Origin: an uncultured Flavobacteriaceae bacterium
Lineage (GTDB): Bacteria > Bacteroidota > Bacteroidia > Flavobacteriales > Flavobacteriaceae
Direction of reading: 5' to 3'
Length of the DNA stretch: 64,000 nt
NCBI GenBank assembly: GCA_943788165.1
Contig: CALSPF010000001.1
Location: 248,001 to 312,000 of the forward strand
In this document: one piece after another, positions 50,860-59,167 of the stretch
Layout of the letters: the number at the start of each line of letters is the position of its first letter
How positions within the stretch are numbered: position 1 is the first letter of the stretch
Program-made: the position numbers and the translations under genes
The notes under the pieces: generated by a model
Database searches by the model: none
Seen by the model: only the letters and a program-made list of their open reading frames with translations
What the model was told of the DNA's origin: nothing

Positions 50860-50914
50860 TTTCAAACAAGAAAACCCGTTTGATGGTTTTCCAAACTCAT
50901 TTATTTGTTTGAAA
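50860..50914. repeat. Nested inverted repeats in the intergenic region before the LytS remnant
   Basis: Outer arms TTTCAAACAA (50860-50869) and TTGTTTGAAA (50905-50914) match perfectly. Inside them are GAAAACC (50870-50876) / GGTTTTC (50885-50891) and an alternative GTTTG (50878-50882) / CAAAC (50892-50896). The set could form a long stem with side hairpins or switch between two folds. The right outer arm ends on the A of the kinase start codon. It lies 121 nt upstream of the arsenosugar operon start and could be an operator or an attenuator. Confidence 0.5.
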
Positions 50915-51710
50915 TGCTCTCATTAACCACCAACATAGCGATTCCATTGTTTGTAAGTAATTTTATTACCATTACACTCATCGTTTTTTTTTTGGTCGAG
51001 ATCGATCTAGACAGCGTTCAGCCTACCGCGACCAAATTGCTCGCCTCGAATCTCAATCACTAAAAGCTCAAATGAATCTGCACTTTATTTACAACACCCT
51101 AAATGGAATTCAAAGTGTCTTGATGCTGAAAGGGGAGGAAAAGACCAATCAGTATGTCGGTATTTTTTCACGAATGCTTCGAAAAAAATTAGACATGTCT
51201 TCTTCTGATAATATGACCTTGTCCGAAGAAATTGATTACATACAAGGTTATATCGCCCTTCAAAATATTCGTTTGGAACGACCAATCAATTTCAGTGTTA
51301 CTTTTGAGAATAAATTGAATCCAGATACCTGTCTTATTGCTCCAATGCTACTTCAGCCTATTGTTGAAAATGCCATTATTCATGGTTTGGTGCACCAAAA
51401 AGAAGAAGGCCTAATCGAACTCAAAGTCAAGCATTCTGAAGATTCTTTGGTTTTGCATGTTGAAGATAACGGGATGGGTAGAAAAGCTGCAAGTCGATTA
51501 CAGAAAACCAATGCACTAAGGAAAAATGTTCATAAATCACATGCAACAAAAATCTTAAAAGAGCGCATCGATATTTTGAACTATATCTATAAAACAAAAT
51601 CCGTCTTTTAACTGGAAGATATACTAGATGAAGGAATTATTTGTGGAACAAGAGCCGTATTGATTGTTCCAGAAATCACAGAAAAAAATAAAGCACATGA
51701 AAATGTTTAA
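50914..51710 (+). pseudogene. LytS-type sensor histidine kinase, interrupted (T10 run and in-frame TAA)
   Basis: Frame from ATG 50914 reads LTTNIAIPLFVSNFITITLIVFF (one helix), then breaks in a T10 run (50984-50993). One more T would join it to RDRSRQRSAYRDQIARLESQSLKAQ and MNLHFIYNTLNGIQ (phospho-acceptor His, His_kinase family), NIRLERPINF, and VEDNGMGRKAA. A TAA at 51609-51611 then stands inside the HATPase tail; the same frame continues LEDILDEGIICGTRAVLIVPEI to TAA 51708-51710. Intact LytS kinases of this type sense cell-surface state. With two lesions it is probably dead or misread; the paired regulator is intact and overlaps its end. Confidence 0.8.
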
Positions 51711-52458
51711 AACAGTTCTTGTAGAAGACGAGAAAAATAATTTAGACCTACTCAACCATTTCATTAAAAAATACTGTAAGAACATTGACGTTGTTGCCTC
51801 ATGTTCTAACTATGACCAAGCACTGAGCGTTCTGAAAGCAGAAGAGCCAGATTTGGTTTTTCTCGATATAGTGTTAGATAGAGATACTTCTTTCGACCTC
51901 TTACAGGAATTGGGTAATCCTGATTTTCAAATTATTTTCACCACCGCCTATGACGAGTATGCTATTCGTGCATTCAAATACAATACGATTGATTATCTTT
52001 TGAAGCCTATTATTATCGAAGAACTTGTGGCAGCAGTAAATAAAGTCGCTGAAAAGATAAATGAGAACAAAACCTTGGATATGGGAAGTATTAAAAACAT
52101 TTCTCAATCTTTTAACACCAAGCATCCAGCAAATTTCATCATGATTTATGGAATGGATCGTATCGATTTTATTCATCCGGATGAAGCGGTTTGCTTAAAA
52201 TCGACGGGCCGTTATACAGAGTTTTATTTAAAAGATAAAAAGTGTAAAATTACTTCTTCAAAACCCATTGGTGAGTATGAGAATATTTTAGATCAAGATG
52301 TTTTTTATCGAATACACAATTCCTTTCTCATCAATTTAGCGCAATTAATCAATATTAATAAACGTGCGGGGAACTATTGCGAAATGTCAAACGGAGATTC
52401 CTTGCCGCTTTCCAGAAGACGTAATGAAGGATTGATGGGCTACATGCGAAACAGATGA
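51697..52458 (+). CDS. LytTR-family response regulator
   Basis: 253 aa from ATG 51697 (MKMFKTVLVEDEKN). Receiver 1-115 with acidic pair, phospho-acceptor D57 (LVFLDIVLD) and Lys (LLKP); C-terminal LytTR DNA-binding domain (about 150-250, CLKSTGRYTEFYLKD, RIHNSFLINLAQL, LPLSRRRNEGLMGYM). LytTR regulators bind direct repeats upstream of targets; none could be identified here. It overlaps the kinase remnant by 14 nt and would need another kinase if the latter is dead. Convergent with the VanY gene, 8-nt gap. Confidence 0.93.
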   Translation: MKMFKTVLVEDEKNNLDLLNHFIKKYCKNIDVVASCSNYDQALSVLKAEEPDLVFLDIVLDRDTSFDLLQELGNPDFQIIFTTAYDEYAIRAFKYNTIDYLLKPIIIEELVAAVNKVAEKINENKTLDMGSIKNISQSFNTKHPANFIMIYGMDRIDFIHPDEAVCLKSTGRYTEFYLKDKKCKITSSKPIGEYENILDQDVFYRIHNSFLINLAQLININKRAGNYCEMSNGDSLPLSRRRNEGLMGYMRNR

Positions 52459-52466
52459 TAGATTAC

Positions 52467-53177
52467 TTACTCTTTTAATTGAATGGAGATTCCTTTAATA
52501 TTTTCCTCTAAATAGTGATTTAAAAAAGACTCTGTTAAATAAGAGCTTCCAAGCAACGTACTGTCTTTTGCAATTTTCTCAATCAGGTTTTCTTCTATGA
52601 AAGAAGATAAAAATTCAGTTGATAAAGCAGAGTAGGTGTAATGCCATGGCTCATAGAAAAACCCTTTTCGAGACCTGTCTTTGGTGTAGACCAATTCGAA
52701 CCCGTAGGTTGCAGCATTTTTTTTCAGCCATAATCCCAATTTCACATATGGGCCATTGCCCAGGAAATGCTCTTCCAACAAAACATCACCTTCTACCGAA
52801 GGTTGTGCGTCAATGATATCAATATCTGTCCCCCAATGATGGCGTGATGTACCCGGTAGAGTAGAGTATTCAATTATTTTTTGAATCGCTTTTTCAGGAC
52901 TAAGTCCTTCGTTGGTAAAGCGCTCAAATTTTCTGTTCCAAATTCTTTTTTGAACAGCATAACTCCTGTAGCTAGAAACATTTTTTAGCTCTATGCTATC
53001 TTTTTTTGCTGCTCTTTGCATTTGAAGAAAGGCTATTTCGACCTGTGGAAGTAAACCGTGTTTTGCGGAAATAACATCTTCTTTTTGGCCCATTAAAAAA
53101 GCGCTGTCAAAATCATGTGCGTCTTGACTAAAGCCTAAAAACGGAAGGAGTAAAACGGAAAAGAAAAATCTAGTCAT
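52467..53177 (-). CDS. D-Ala-D-Ala carboxypeptidase (VanY, M15B)
   Basis: 236 aa. Signal peptide 1-17 (FLGFSQ), then the M15 zinc site: SRHHWGTDIDI (H and D ligands, S-x-H-x-x-G-x-x-x-D) and the third ligand EPWHY. Also RSYAVQKRIWNRKF and FLGNGPYVKLGLWL. It trims the terminal D-Ala of peptidoglycan stem peptides in the periplasm. Its start overlaps the GNAT gene by 8 nt, so they are co-transcribed. Activity beyond wall turnover (for example glycopeptide tolerance) is not implied. Confidence 0.9.
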   Translation of the reverse strand: MTRFFFSVLLLPFLGFSQDAHDFDSAFLMGQKEDVISAKHGLLPQVEIAFLQMQRAAKKDSIELKNVSSYRSYAVQKRIWNRKFERFTNEGLSPEKAIQKIIEYSTLPGTSRHHWGTDIDIIDAQPSVEGDVLLEEHFLGNGPYVKLGLWLKKNAATYGFELVYTKDRSRKGFFYEPWHYTYSALSTEFLSSFIEENLIEKIAKDSTLLGSSYLTESFLNHYLEENIKGISIQLKE

Positions 53178-53625
53178 GATTTAAACGTTTAAAATAGCAA
53201 TAATGTAAACCAATTCCAGCAATAGCAAATCCTTCTCCGTGAGCAGTGTAATGCAAGGCTTCATAGAAAGGGACTGCATTTGTGCGTGCATTCAGCCAAA
53301 TTAATTCAGCTTTTTTTGTGCTGAGCTGCTGTTCGATTCCTTTCATGAGTGCCTTTCCAACACCAAAACGATGGTGCTTTTTGACTGTTGCGACCCCCCT
53401 GACCTGGTAGCTTGGCTGGCCTTTAAGTCGAGAATGTTGTTTTAAAAAAGCAGAAGCCACACCAATCAATTCCAAGTTGTGAAAAGCGCCTAAATGAAAA
53501 GTGGTTTCTAGTTCATCTTCTTCAAAAAAACAATCTTCGATAGGTCGGCCATATCGAAGCATTGGATGACGAACCAAATGGGTTTCTACAGCAGAAATAG
53601 GTCTAAGTTCGATCGATGTAATCAT
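53170..53625 (-). CDS. GNAT-family N-acetyltransferase
   Basis: 151 aa. A GNAT fold with acetyl-CoA loop HHRFGVGKALM (Q/R-x-x-G-x-G/A type) following RGVATVKK, then LIWLNARTNAVPFYEALHYTAHGEGFAIAGIGLHYCYF in pieces. The substrate is unknown. TACTTTCA (complement of 53630-53637, one mismatch to TAnnTTTR) lies 4 nt before the ATG. Co-transcribed with vanY downstream (8-nt overlap). Confidence 0.87.
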   Translation of the reverse strand: MITSIELRPISAVETHLVRHPMLRYGRPIEDCFFEEDELETTFHLGAFHNLELIGVASAFLKQHSRLKGQPSYQVRGVATVKKHHRFGVGKALMKGIEQQLSTKKAELIWLNARTNAVPFYEALHYTAHGEGFAIAGIGLHYCYFKRLNHD

Positions 53626-53737
53626 TGCGTGAAAGTACAGAATTTATTGAAAGAAAATTCAGTTATAGCAAAAGTCAGTTCGGTTTTATATACCAGTAGC
53701 TTTTTTTTGGAAGAATGGGATTTAATCTAAATAATAC

Positions 53738-53745
53738 TATATTTG
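53738..53745 (+). promoter_or_regulatory. -7 promoter box for tRNA-Gly
   Basis: TATATTTG (exact TAnnTTTG), ending 7 nt before the first tRNA base at 53753. A TTG at 53707-53709 lies 28 nt upstream, longer than the usual spacer. Confidence 0.52.
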
Positions 53746-53752
53746 TACCACT

Positions 53753-53825
53753 GCGGGAGTAGCTCAGTTGGTAGAGCTTCAGCCTTCCAAGCTGATTGTC
53801 GCCGGTTCGAGCCCGGTCTCCCGCT
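53753..53825 (+). tRNA. tRNA-Gly (anticodon TCC)
   Basis: 73-nt cloverleaf: acceptor GCGGGAG (53753-53759) / CTCCCGC (53818-53824), discriminator T53825, D arm GCTC...GAGC, anticodon stem TCAGC/GCTGA with loop CTTCCAA (anticodon TCC, Gly), T arm GCCGG-TTCGAGC-CCGGT. The 3' CCA is not encoded (the genome reads TCA after the stem), so CCA must be added. Decodes GGA/GGG glycine codons. Confidence 0.96.
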
Positions 53826-53904
53826 CAATTTTCCTCCTCTCCTTTCCAATTTTTATTAACAAAGCCTTAGCAGTTAATCGTTAGATAATACCTATTTTTA
53901 TCTT

Positions 53905-54633
53905 ATGAAAATTTTACTATCTAGTTTTTTCACACTTTGTTTTCTGTTGGTTTCTGCCCAAGAAAGACGCATCCCTTTAAAGGGGAAACTTCTGTACCGA
54001 AACAATAATGTAATTGCAGCAAACGTAGTCAATAATACTGCACTAACCAATACCATTACCAATGGGGAAGGAGAGTTTGAAATCCTTGCTCGTGTTGGCG
54101 ACGAAATTATTTTTTCATCGGTACAGTTTAGAATAAAAAGCATAGAGGTAACGGCAGAAACAATAAAGAAAAATCGTTTGGTGGTTGAAGTAAATGAACG
54201 AACAACAGCCTTAGATGAAATTGTGGTTGGCCCAGAGAATACAGAGAAGTTTCTAGATTTAAAAAAGGAAGAATTTTCGCGGGTAGATTATTCACAGGAT
54301 AAATCTACTCGAATCCGAAATAATATTATCACACAAGGGCAGTTGACCAATGGCCTAAACATTGTAAACATTGCCAAGCTTTTAGCAAAAGTAGTAACGG
54401 CAAAACAAGATGCAGAGAAAAGAACAATGGTTCCCTCAAAAGTTCTTCCGCTTATTTTTGAAGAGAACTTCTTTACAAATGACTTGGATTTAGCAGACAA
54501 CGAAGTGGTGGGCTTTCTAGAAGAACTGGATCGTGTCTTACCCAGTGATCGTTTGCTAAAAAAGGACATGGAGTTCCAACTAATTGAATATTTATACCTG
54601 CAAAGCAAAAAATACAAGAAAAAAATTCGTTGA
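53905..54633 (+). CDS. Secreted carboxypeptidase-regulatory-like domain protein, paralogue 1
   Basis: 242 aa. Signal peptide 1-18 (FLLVSAQE), an N-terminal beta-sandwich of the CarboxypepD_reg-like type (about 22-95: LKGKLLYRNNNVIAANVVN, TNGEGEFEILARVGDEIIFSS), then DEIVVGPEN and a long helical region (110-242). It is not a TonB receptor; it has no plug or barrel. A TATTTTTA sequence sits just before the ATG. The next gene encodes a paralogue, so a duplication is likely. Function unknown; probably a periplasmic or outer-membrane-linked accessory. Confidence 0.75.
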   Translation: MKILLSSFFTLCFLLVSAQERRIPLKGKLLYRNNNVIAANVVNNTALTNTITNGEGEFEILARVGDEIIFSSVQFRIKSIEVTAETIKKNRLVVEVNERTTALDEIVVGPENTEKFLDLKKEEFSRVDYSQDKSTRIRNNIITQGQLTNGLNIVNIAKLLAKVVTAKQDAEKRTMVPSKVLPLIFEENFFTNDLDLADNEVVGFLEELDRVLPSDRLLKKDMEFQLIEYLYLQSKKYKKKIR

Positions 54634-55409
54634 AAATAAGCGCTATTTTTATTGCGTACCTATTGCTCGCTTTGCCCTTTGGGTTAAGCGCCCAAACTTA
54701 CCGTTTATTGGAAGGTAGAGTGAGTCATTCAAGGTTGCCGCTAGAAGGAATCCACGTTATCAATGCTTCACGTGGTAATGCAGAAATAACAGATGTTAAT
54801 GGAGAGTTTGAAATCTCAATAGCACTCGGCGAACGGCTTCTGTTTTCTGGAGTTCAATTCAAGCAGCGAGAGTTGATCATTACGGAAGCGATCTTTTCTC
54901 TCGCAGAAGTAACTGTTTATTTGGAAGAATTTGTCAACGAACTAAAAGAGGTAGTTGTAAAACCTCATGACCTCAGTGGTAGTCTTTCGAGCGATCTTAG
55001 TGCTGTACCAAAGCAACTCAATTTTAGTGATGTTGGTATCCCTGGCTTTAAAGGAGAACGAGAAGAGAAAATTGTCTCTGCAAAGAGCTTAATTTTAAGC
55101 ACACTGTTGTTGCCAATTTCTGGAGGAATTAATTTGGAAGCAGCATACAAGCATCTTTCAGGCTATTACAAGAAATTAAAGAAAAGAAGGAAATTAGAAG
55201 GTGAGTTTGAAGTCATCTTTTCGATGATTAAATTTTACGGCGTTTTCTTTTTTGAACAAGAGTATGGTTTGCCGCAAGAGAAGATTTATGATTTTGTTTT
55301 GAGTTGTTCCGAGAACACAAACATTATTAAATTTTATAAAATGGGTATGCACGAAGAAGTAACGACTGCTTTTGAACATTTTAACAGGGAACGCTATGCT
55401 GAAAACTAA
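54630..55409 (+). CDS. Secreted carboxypeptidase-regulatory-like domain protein, paralogue 2
   Basis: 259 aa from a TTG at 54630 that overlaps the stop of paralogue 1 by 4 nt. Signal peptide to about residue 21 (LPFGLSAQ). Same plan: YRLLEGRVSHSRLPLEGIHVIN, ITDVNGEFEISIALGERLLFSGVQF, LKEVVVKPHDLSG, then a helical domain ending in HFNRERYAEN. The N-terminal region resembles paralogue 1 (G-E-F-E-I, V-Q-F, E-V/I-V-V). Likely translated together with it. Function unknown. Confidence 0.73.
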   Translation: MKISAIFIAYLLLALPFGLSAQTYRLLEGRVSHSRLPLEGIHVINASRGNAEITDVNGEFEISIALGERLLFSGVQFKQRELIITEAIFSLAEVTVYLEEFVNELKEVVVKPHDLSGSLSSDLSAVPKQLNFSDVGIPGFKGEREEKIVSAKSLILSTLLLPISGGINLEAAYKHLSGYYKKLKKRRKLEGEFEVIFSMIKFYGVFFFEQEYGLPQEKIYDFVLSCSENTNIIKFYKMGMHEEVTTAFEHFNRERYAEN

Positions 55410-55902
55410 GGTAATTGTTTTTTTATTCGCTCTATTGTCAATGTCTTTTGTGGGTAGCCATGACTATTATCTCAGTACCACAACGGTAAAGTGGGTGCCA
55501 GAAAAACAACAAATACAGTTAACAAGTCGGTTTTTTTTGGAGGATATAGAAGCCTATATGCAAGACAAACAAAACAGTAAAGTGGTCTTTTCTCCTGACT
55601 CGCATCCAGATGAAACGGATGCATTCATCGAGAAATTCTTTATCGACAATCTGACCTTAAGGCTGAATGATTTCTCGCAAAAAATAACTTTCCTTGGAAG
55701 GGAGTATCAAGAGGAGTTTTTGGTTATTTATGCGGAAGTGCCCATGCTAACTTCAACCGTTACCTCTCTTCAACTTACAAGTACTTTTTTGTTAGATTTT
55801 ATTGAAAACCAGCAAAATATAGTCCATGTTAAAACTCCAGCTAAAAGCAAAAGCTTTTTGTTGAGAAATAAATTCAATTCACTGGATTTCAAACTGAAAT
55901 AA
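55396..55902 (+). CDS. DUF6702 family protein
   Basis: 168 aa from ATG 55396; the earlier start at 55372 lies inside the previous gene. Signal peptide about 1-20 (LLSMSFVGSHD). Beta-rich: DYYLSTTTVKWVPEKQQIQLTSRFFLEDIEAYMQ in pieces, LNDFSQKITFLGREYQEEFLVIYAEV. This fits the DUF6702 family, which in flavobacteria almost always precedes an M1 peptidase gene. Function unknown. Starts inside the previous gene by 14 nt, so coupled; the M1 gene follows after 37 nt. Confidence 0.78.
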   Translation: MLKTKVIVFLFALLSMSFVGSHDYYLSTTTVKWVPEKQQIQLTSRFFLEDIEAYMQDKQNSKVVFSPDSHPDETDAFIEKFFIDNLTLRLNDFSQKITFLGREYQEEFLVIYAEVPMLTSTVTSLQLTSTFLLDFIENQQNIVHVKTPAKSKSFLLRNKFNSLDFKLK

Positions 55903-55939
55903 TTTAAAGTATATTTAAAACCAATAAAATTTATTATCA

Positions 55940-58177
55940 ATGAAAAAAAATGCTTTAGCCTCAATGACTTTGTTTTTTGCTTTCTTCGTATCTGCACAAG
56001 ATTCTACTGCAGTGCAAGGGCATAAAAACAATAATAATTTCAAGCAATTGTATGAAGAGTTTGCCACACCAAACGGTTTCAGAACTGCTGCAGGTGCCCC
56101 TGGTGTTGATTATTATCAACAACAGGTAGATTACAAAATTGACATCCGTTTAGACGACGCCAACACCAAGTTATACGGAAGTGAAACCATTACGTATACC
56201 AATAATTCTCCGGATGCCCTACCGTATCTTTGGATTCAACTCGATCAGAATATCCGTAACGAGAACGATATGGAAGGAGCAAAAGAACCATCATCTGCCC
56301 CAAAATACAGAGGGGTGAATTCGTTTATTGAAGAGTTTACCACAGAGAAATTCGTGGGTGGTTTCAATATAGAACATGTCAAAGACGCTAGCGGACGACC
56401 ATTGCGTCACACGATAAATCAAACCATGATGCGTGTAGACTTGCCAACGGCCTTACAAAGCGGAGAGCAGTATACGTTTTCAATTAAGTGGTGGTACAAA
56501 ATCAATAACCACGTCACCGATCGTGCACGTTCTGGTTATGAATATTTTGAAGAAGATGATAATCGCGCTTATGTAATAGCACAATTTTTCCCACGTTTAG
56601 CGGTCTATAATGATGTGGAAGGTTGGCAGAATTACCAGTTCTGGGGGAATGGAGAATTTGCCCTTAATTTTGGAAACTATGAAGTGAATATTACTGTTCC
56701 TGAAGATCATATCATGGAGGCGACAGGAAGTTTGCAAAACCCAAAAGAGGTCTTAACCAAAACAGAATATCAGCGCTATAAAAAAGCCTTAAATACTTTC
56801 GATAACCCTGTGATCATTGTTTCTCAAGACGAAGTAGTTGAGAAAGAAAAAGTAAAAGCAACCAAAACAAAAACATGGCGTTTTGTGGCAGAAAATGTGC
56901 GTGATTTTGGTTTTGCCACCTCCCGACGTTTTATTTGGGACATGATGGCCGTGAAGGTAGGCGGTAAAAATATTATTGCCTCCTCGCTCTATCCTAAGGA
57001 AGGAAACCCCTTGTGGGAAGAATATTCTACGCGTGTGGTTGCCCATACCCTTGAAGTGTATTCCAAATACACCTTTGATTACCCTTATCCAAAAGCGGTT
57101 TCTGTTCATGCCAAAAACCAGGGGATGGAATACCCCATGATTTGTTGGAACTATGGCCGTCCTAATCCAGATGGCACCTATTCGGACCGAACAAAATACG
57201 GAATGATCAGTGTGATTATTCACGAAGTGGGGCACAACTATTTCCCCATGATTGTTAACTCTGATGAACGTCAGTGGGGATGGATGGACGAAGGTTTAGA
57301 TACCTTTATGCAGTACCTTACAGAGCAAGAATTTCAAGCCGACTACCCTTCACGTAGAGGAGAGCCGTCTAAAATTGTCCGCTATATGTCCGGTGATCAA
57401 GACTTTATTAGCCCAATCATGTCTAACCCAGAAAACGTCTTTCAATTGGGACCAAATGCCTACGGAAAGCCGGCTACAGCACTGAATATCTTGCGGGAAA
57501 CCATTATGGGACCTGAACTGTTTGATTTTGCCTTTAAAACATATTCGCAGCGCTGGATGTTTAAACATCCTTCTCCAGAAGATTTTTTCCGTACCATGGA
57601 AGATGCTTCTGCAGTAGACTTAGATTGGTTTTGGAGAGGTTGGTTCTATTCAACAGACGTTGTGGATATAGGCGTTAAAGAGGTGAAACGTTATTATGTT
57701 TCTCCGACCCCAAGCAAAGAAGTAAACGATCTATTGGCTCGCTATGGCATGACGGCAGATGATTTAAATCCATCGGTTTTTATGGTCGCAGAGAACAGTG
57801 AGGAGTTTGACGCTTCTTTGGCAGAAGGAAAACCAACAGATCACTCTGAAGTATTGGCTTCTACGCTTGTAGAAGGACAAGAATTTCCTGCCTATTTCTA
57901 TGAAATTGAGTTTGAAAAGCCAGGCGGGATTGTAATGCCTATCATTGTTGAATACAGCTATGCTGACGGAACCACAGAACGTATTACTTACCCGGTTCAA
58001 GTATGGCGCAAGAATGATGCTTCTGTAAAAAAACTCATTACATCAGACAAAGAATTGATTGGTGTAACCGTTGATCCAGATGCTGAAACAGCAGACATTG
58101 ATTTAACCAATAATGCTTGGCCTAAGCAAGAAGCCGATTATGACTTTGATGCCTTTAAAGCAAAAGTTCAAGGCTAA
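55940..58177 (+). CDS. M1-family zinc metallopeptidase (aminopeptidase-like)
   Basis: 745 aa. Signal peptide 1-20 (FFVSAQ), N-terminal beta domain (50-300), then the thermolysin-like core: QGMEYPMICWNYG (GAMEN equivalent), zinc site HEVGH at 428-432 (IIHEVGHNYFP) with third ligand E451 (WMDEGLDTF) and a helical C-terminal part. It belongs to the M1/LTA4-hydrolase-like group secreted by flavobacteria. It removes N-terminal residues of peptides in the periplasm or outside. The N-terminal recognition motif differs from GAMEN (QGMEY), typical of this subgroup. A terminator hairpin follows 26 nt after the stop. Confidence 0.93.
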   Translation: MKKNALASMTLFFAFFVSAQDSTAVQGHKNNNNFKQLYEEFATPNGFRTAAGAPGVDYYQQQVDYKIDIRLDDANTKLYGSETITYTNNSPDALPYLWIQLDQNIRNENDMEGAKEPSSAPKYRGVNSFIEEFTTEKFVGGFNIEHVKDASGRPLRHTINQTMMRVDLPTALQSGEQYTFSIKWWYKINNHVTDRARSGYEYFEEDDNRAYVIAQFFPRLAVYNDVEGWQNYQFWGNGEFALNFGNYEVNITVPEDHIMEATGSLQNPKEVLTKTEYQRYKKALNTFDNPVIIVSQDEVVEKEKVKATKTKTWRFVAENVRDFGFATSRRFIWDMMAVKVGGKNIIASSLYPKEGNPLWEEYSTRVVAHTLEVYSKYTFDYPYPKAVSVHAKNQGMEYPMICWNYGRPNPDGTYSDRTKYGMISVIIHEVGHNYFPMIVNSDERQWGWMDEGLDTFMQYLTEQEFQADYPSRRGEPSKIVRYMSGDQDFISPIMSNPENVFQLGPNAYGKPATALNILRETIMGPELFDFAFKTYSQRWMFKHPSPEDFFRTMEDASAVDLDWFWRGWFYSTDVVDIGVKEVKRYYVSPTPSKEVNDLLARYGMTADDLNPSVFMVAENSEEFDASLAEGKPTDHSEVLASTLVEGQEFPAYFYEIEFEKPGGIVMPIIVEYSYADGTTERITYPVQVWRKNDASVKKLITSDKELIGVTVDPDAETADIDLTNNAWPKQEADYDFDAFKAKVQG

Positions 58178-58197
58178 CGAATAAAGAAAAAAATGTG

Positions 58198-58232
58198 AAA
58201 AAAGCAGTCAAACTATTCACTGCTTTTTTTTT
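58198..58232 (+). terminator. Intrinsic terminator after the M1 peptidase gene
   Basis: Stem GCAGT (58204-58208) / ACTGC (58219-58223) with a 10-nt loop, extended by A6 (58198-58203) pairing with the start of a T run (58224-58232). Rho-independent type, ends the 53.9-58.2 kb operon. Confidence 0.72.
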
Positions 58233-58236
58233 CGCC

Positions 58237-58244
58237 TATATTTG
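58237..58244 (+). promoter_or_regulatory. -7 promoter box for tatA
   Basis: TATATTTG (exact TAnnTTTG), directly after the M1 terminator and 15 nt before the ATG at 58260. Confidence 0.45.
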
Positions 58245-58259
58245 AAAAAAAATCCTAGC

Positions 58260-58526
58260 ATGCTATCCATCAGTGGAGCCGAAATTGTGTTTATTTTTTT
58301 TATCGTTTTGCTCATTTTTGGTGCCGATAAAATACCCTCTATTGCACGTGGGTTGGCCAAGGGAATTACCCAAGTCAAACAGGCTACCAATGAGATTAAA
58401 TCTGAAATTCAGAAATCTGCTGATCTAGATCCTACCAAACAAATTGGAGAGGATATTCAAAAAGAAATAAATCAAGTAAAAGAAGACTTTGACAACTTGA
58501 CCAATTCGGTTAAGCGCAAGCTTTAA
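58260..58526 (+). CDS. tatA: Sec-independent translocase protein TatA/TatB-like
   Basis: 88 aa from ATG 58260, chosen so that the helix is N-terminal. MLSISGAEIVFIFFIVLLIFGADKIP (in pieces): one membrane helix with F-G-x-x-K-I-P hinge, then an amphipathic helix (IARGLAKGITQVKQATNEI) and an acidic tail. TatA forms the pore for folded proteins with twin-arginine signals. tatC is not in the window. Convergent with the O-methyltransferase; stop codons interlock over 58523-58526. Confidence 0.9.
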   Translation: MLSISGAEIVFIFFIVLLIFGADKIPSIARGLAKGITQVKQATNEIKSEIQKSADLDPTKQIGEDIQKEINQVKEDFDNLTNSVKRKL

Positions 58527-59164
58527 ATTTTCCGACTGATGGTAAGCCCGTCTCTTAAGGGTAACAGGACCGTTTCTAGTTCAGTATGACTGGATAAAAG
58601 CATATTAAATTCTTTGAGTACCCTTGTATCCTCATCTTTTTTCTGTGTTTCTTCCAGCACTTTCCCACTCCACAGCACGTTGTCAGACAGCAAAAGCCCT
58701 CCTGAACGTAGTTTCGGAAGAACCAGTTCAAGATATTTTAGGTAATTCTTTTTATCAGCATCAATGAAGATGAGGTCATAGGTTTTGTTCAGTTGGGGGA
58801 TAAGTTCGAGGGCATTTCCTGTGTGTTGATGTATTTGCTTTCCCCAAGGAGAGCGATCAAAAAATGAACGTTGAAAATCGGACAATTCTTCATTGATGTC
58901 CAAAGTGTCAATACGTCCATCTTTCGGTAGGCCTTCGGCAAGACAGAGGGTGGCATAGCCTGTAAAGGTGCCAATTTCCAATATTCGTTTGGGCGAAATG
59001 AGTTTAGAGAGTATACTCAAAAAACGTCCCTGTAGAGGCCCGCTCAACATTCGCGGCTGCAAAACCTTTAAATGTGTTTCTCGGGTCAATTCTGTCAATA
59101 AAGGTGGTTCGGCCTGCGAATGCTTTACCACATAATCAAAAAGAGAGGAAGTAATAAATTCCAT
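58523..59164 (-). CDS. SAM-dependent O-methyltransferase
   Basis: 213 aa, catechol-O-methyltransferase-like fold. SAM motif LEIGTFTGYATLCLAEGLP, IDTLDINEE, then DLIFIDADKKNYLKYLELVLPKL (metal-binding D-A-D-K) and LLSDNVLWSGKV (metal-binding D-N). It methylates a hydroxyl group of a small catechol-like compound using Mg. Substrate unknown. It starts 3 nt after the flavin-reductase gene, so they are an operon. Confidence 0.92.
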   Translation of the reverse strand: MEFITSSLFDYVVKHSQAEPPLLTELTRETHLKVLQPRMLSGPLQGRFLSILSKLISPKRILEIGTFTGYATLCLAEGLPKDGRIDTLDINEELSDFQRSFFDRSPWGKQIHQHTGNALELIPQLNKTYDLIFIDADKKNYLKYLELVLPKLRSGGLLLSDNVLWSGKVLEETQKKDEDTRVLKEFNMLLSSHTELETVLLPLRDGLTISRKI

Positions 59165-59167
59165 GAT

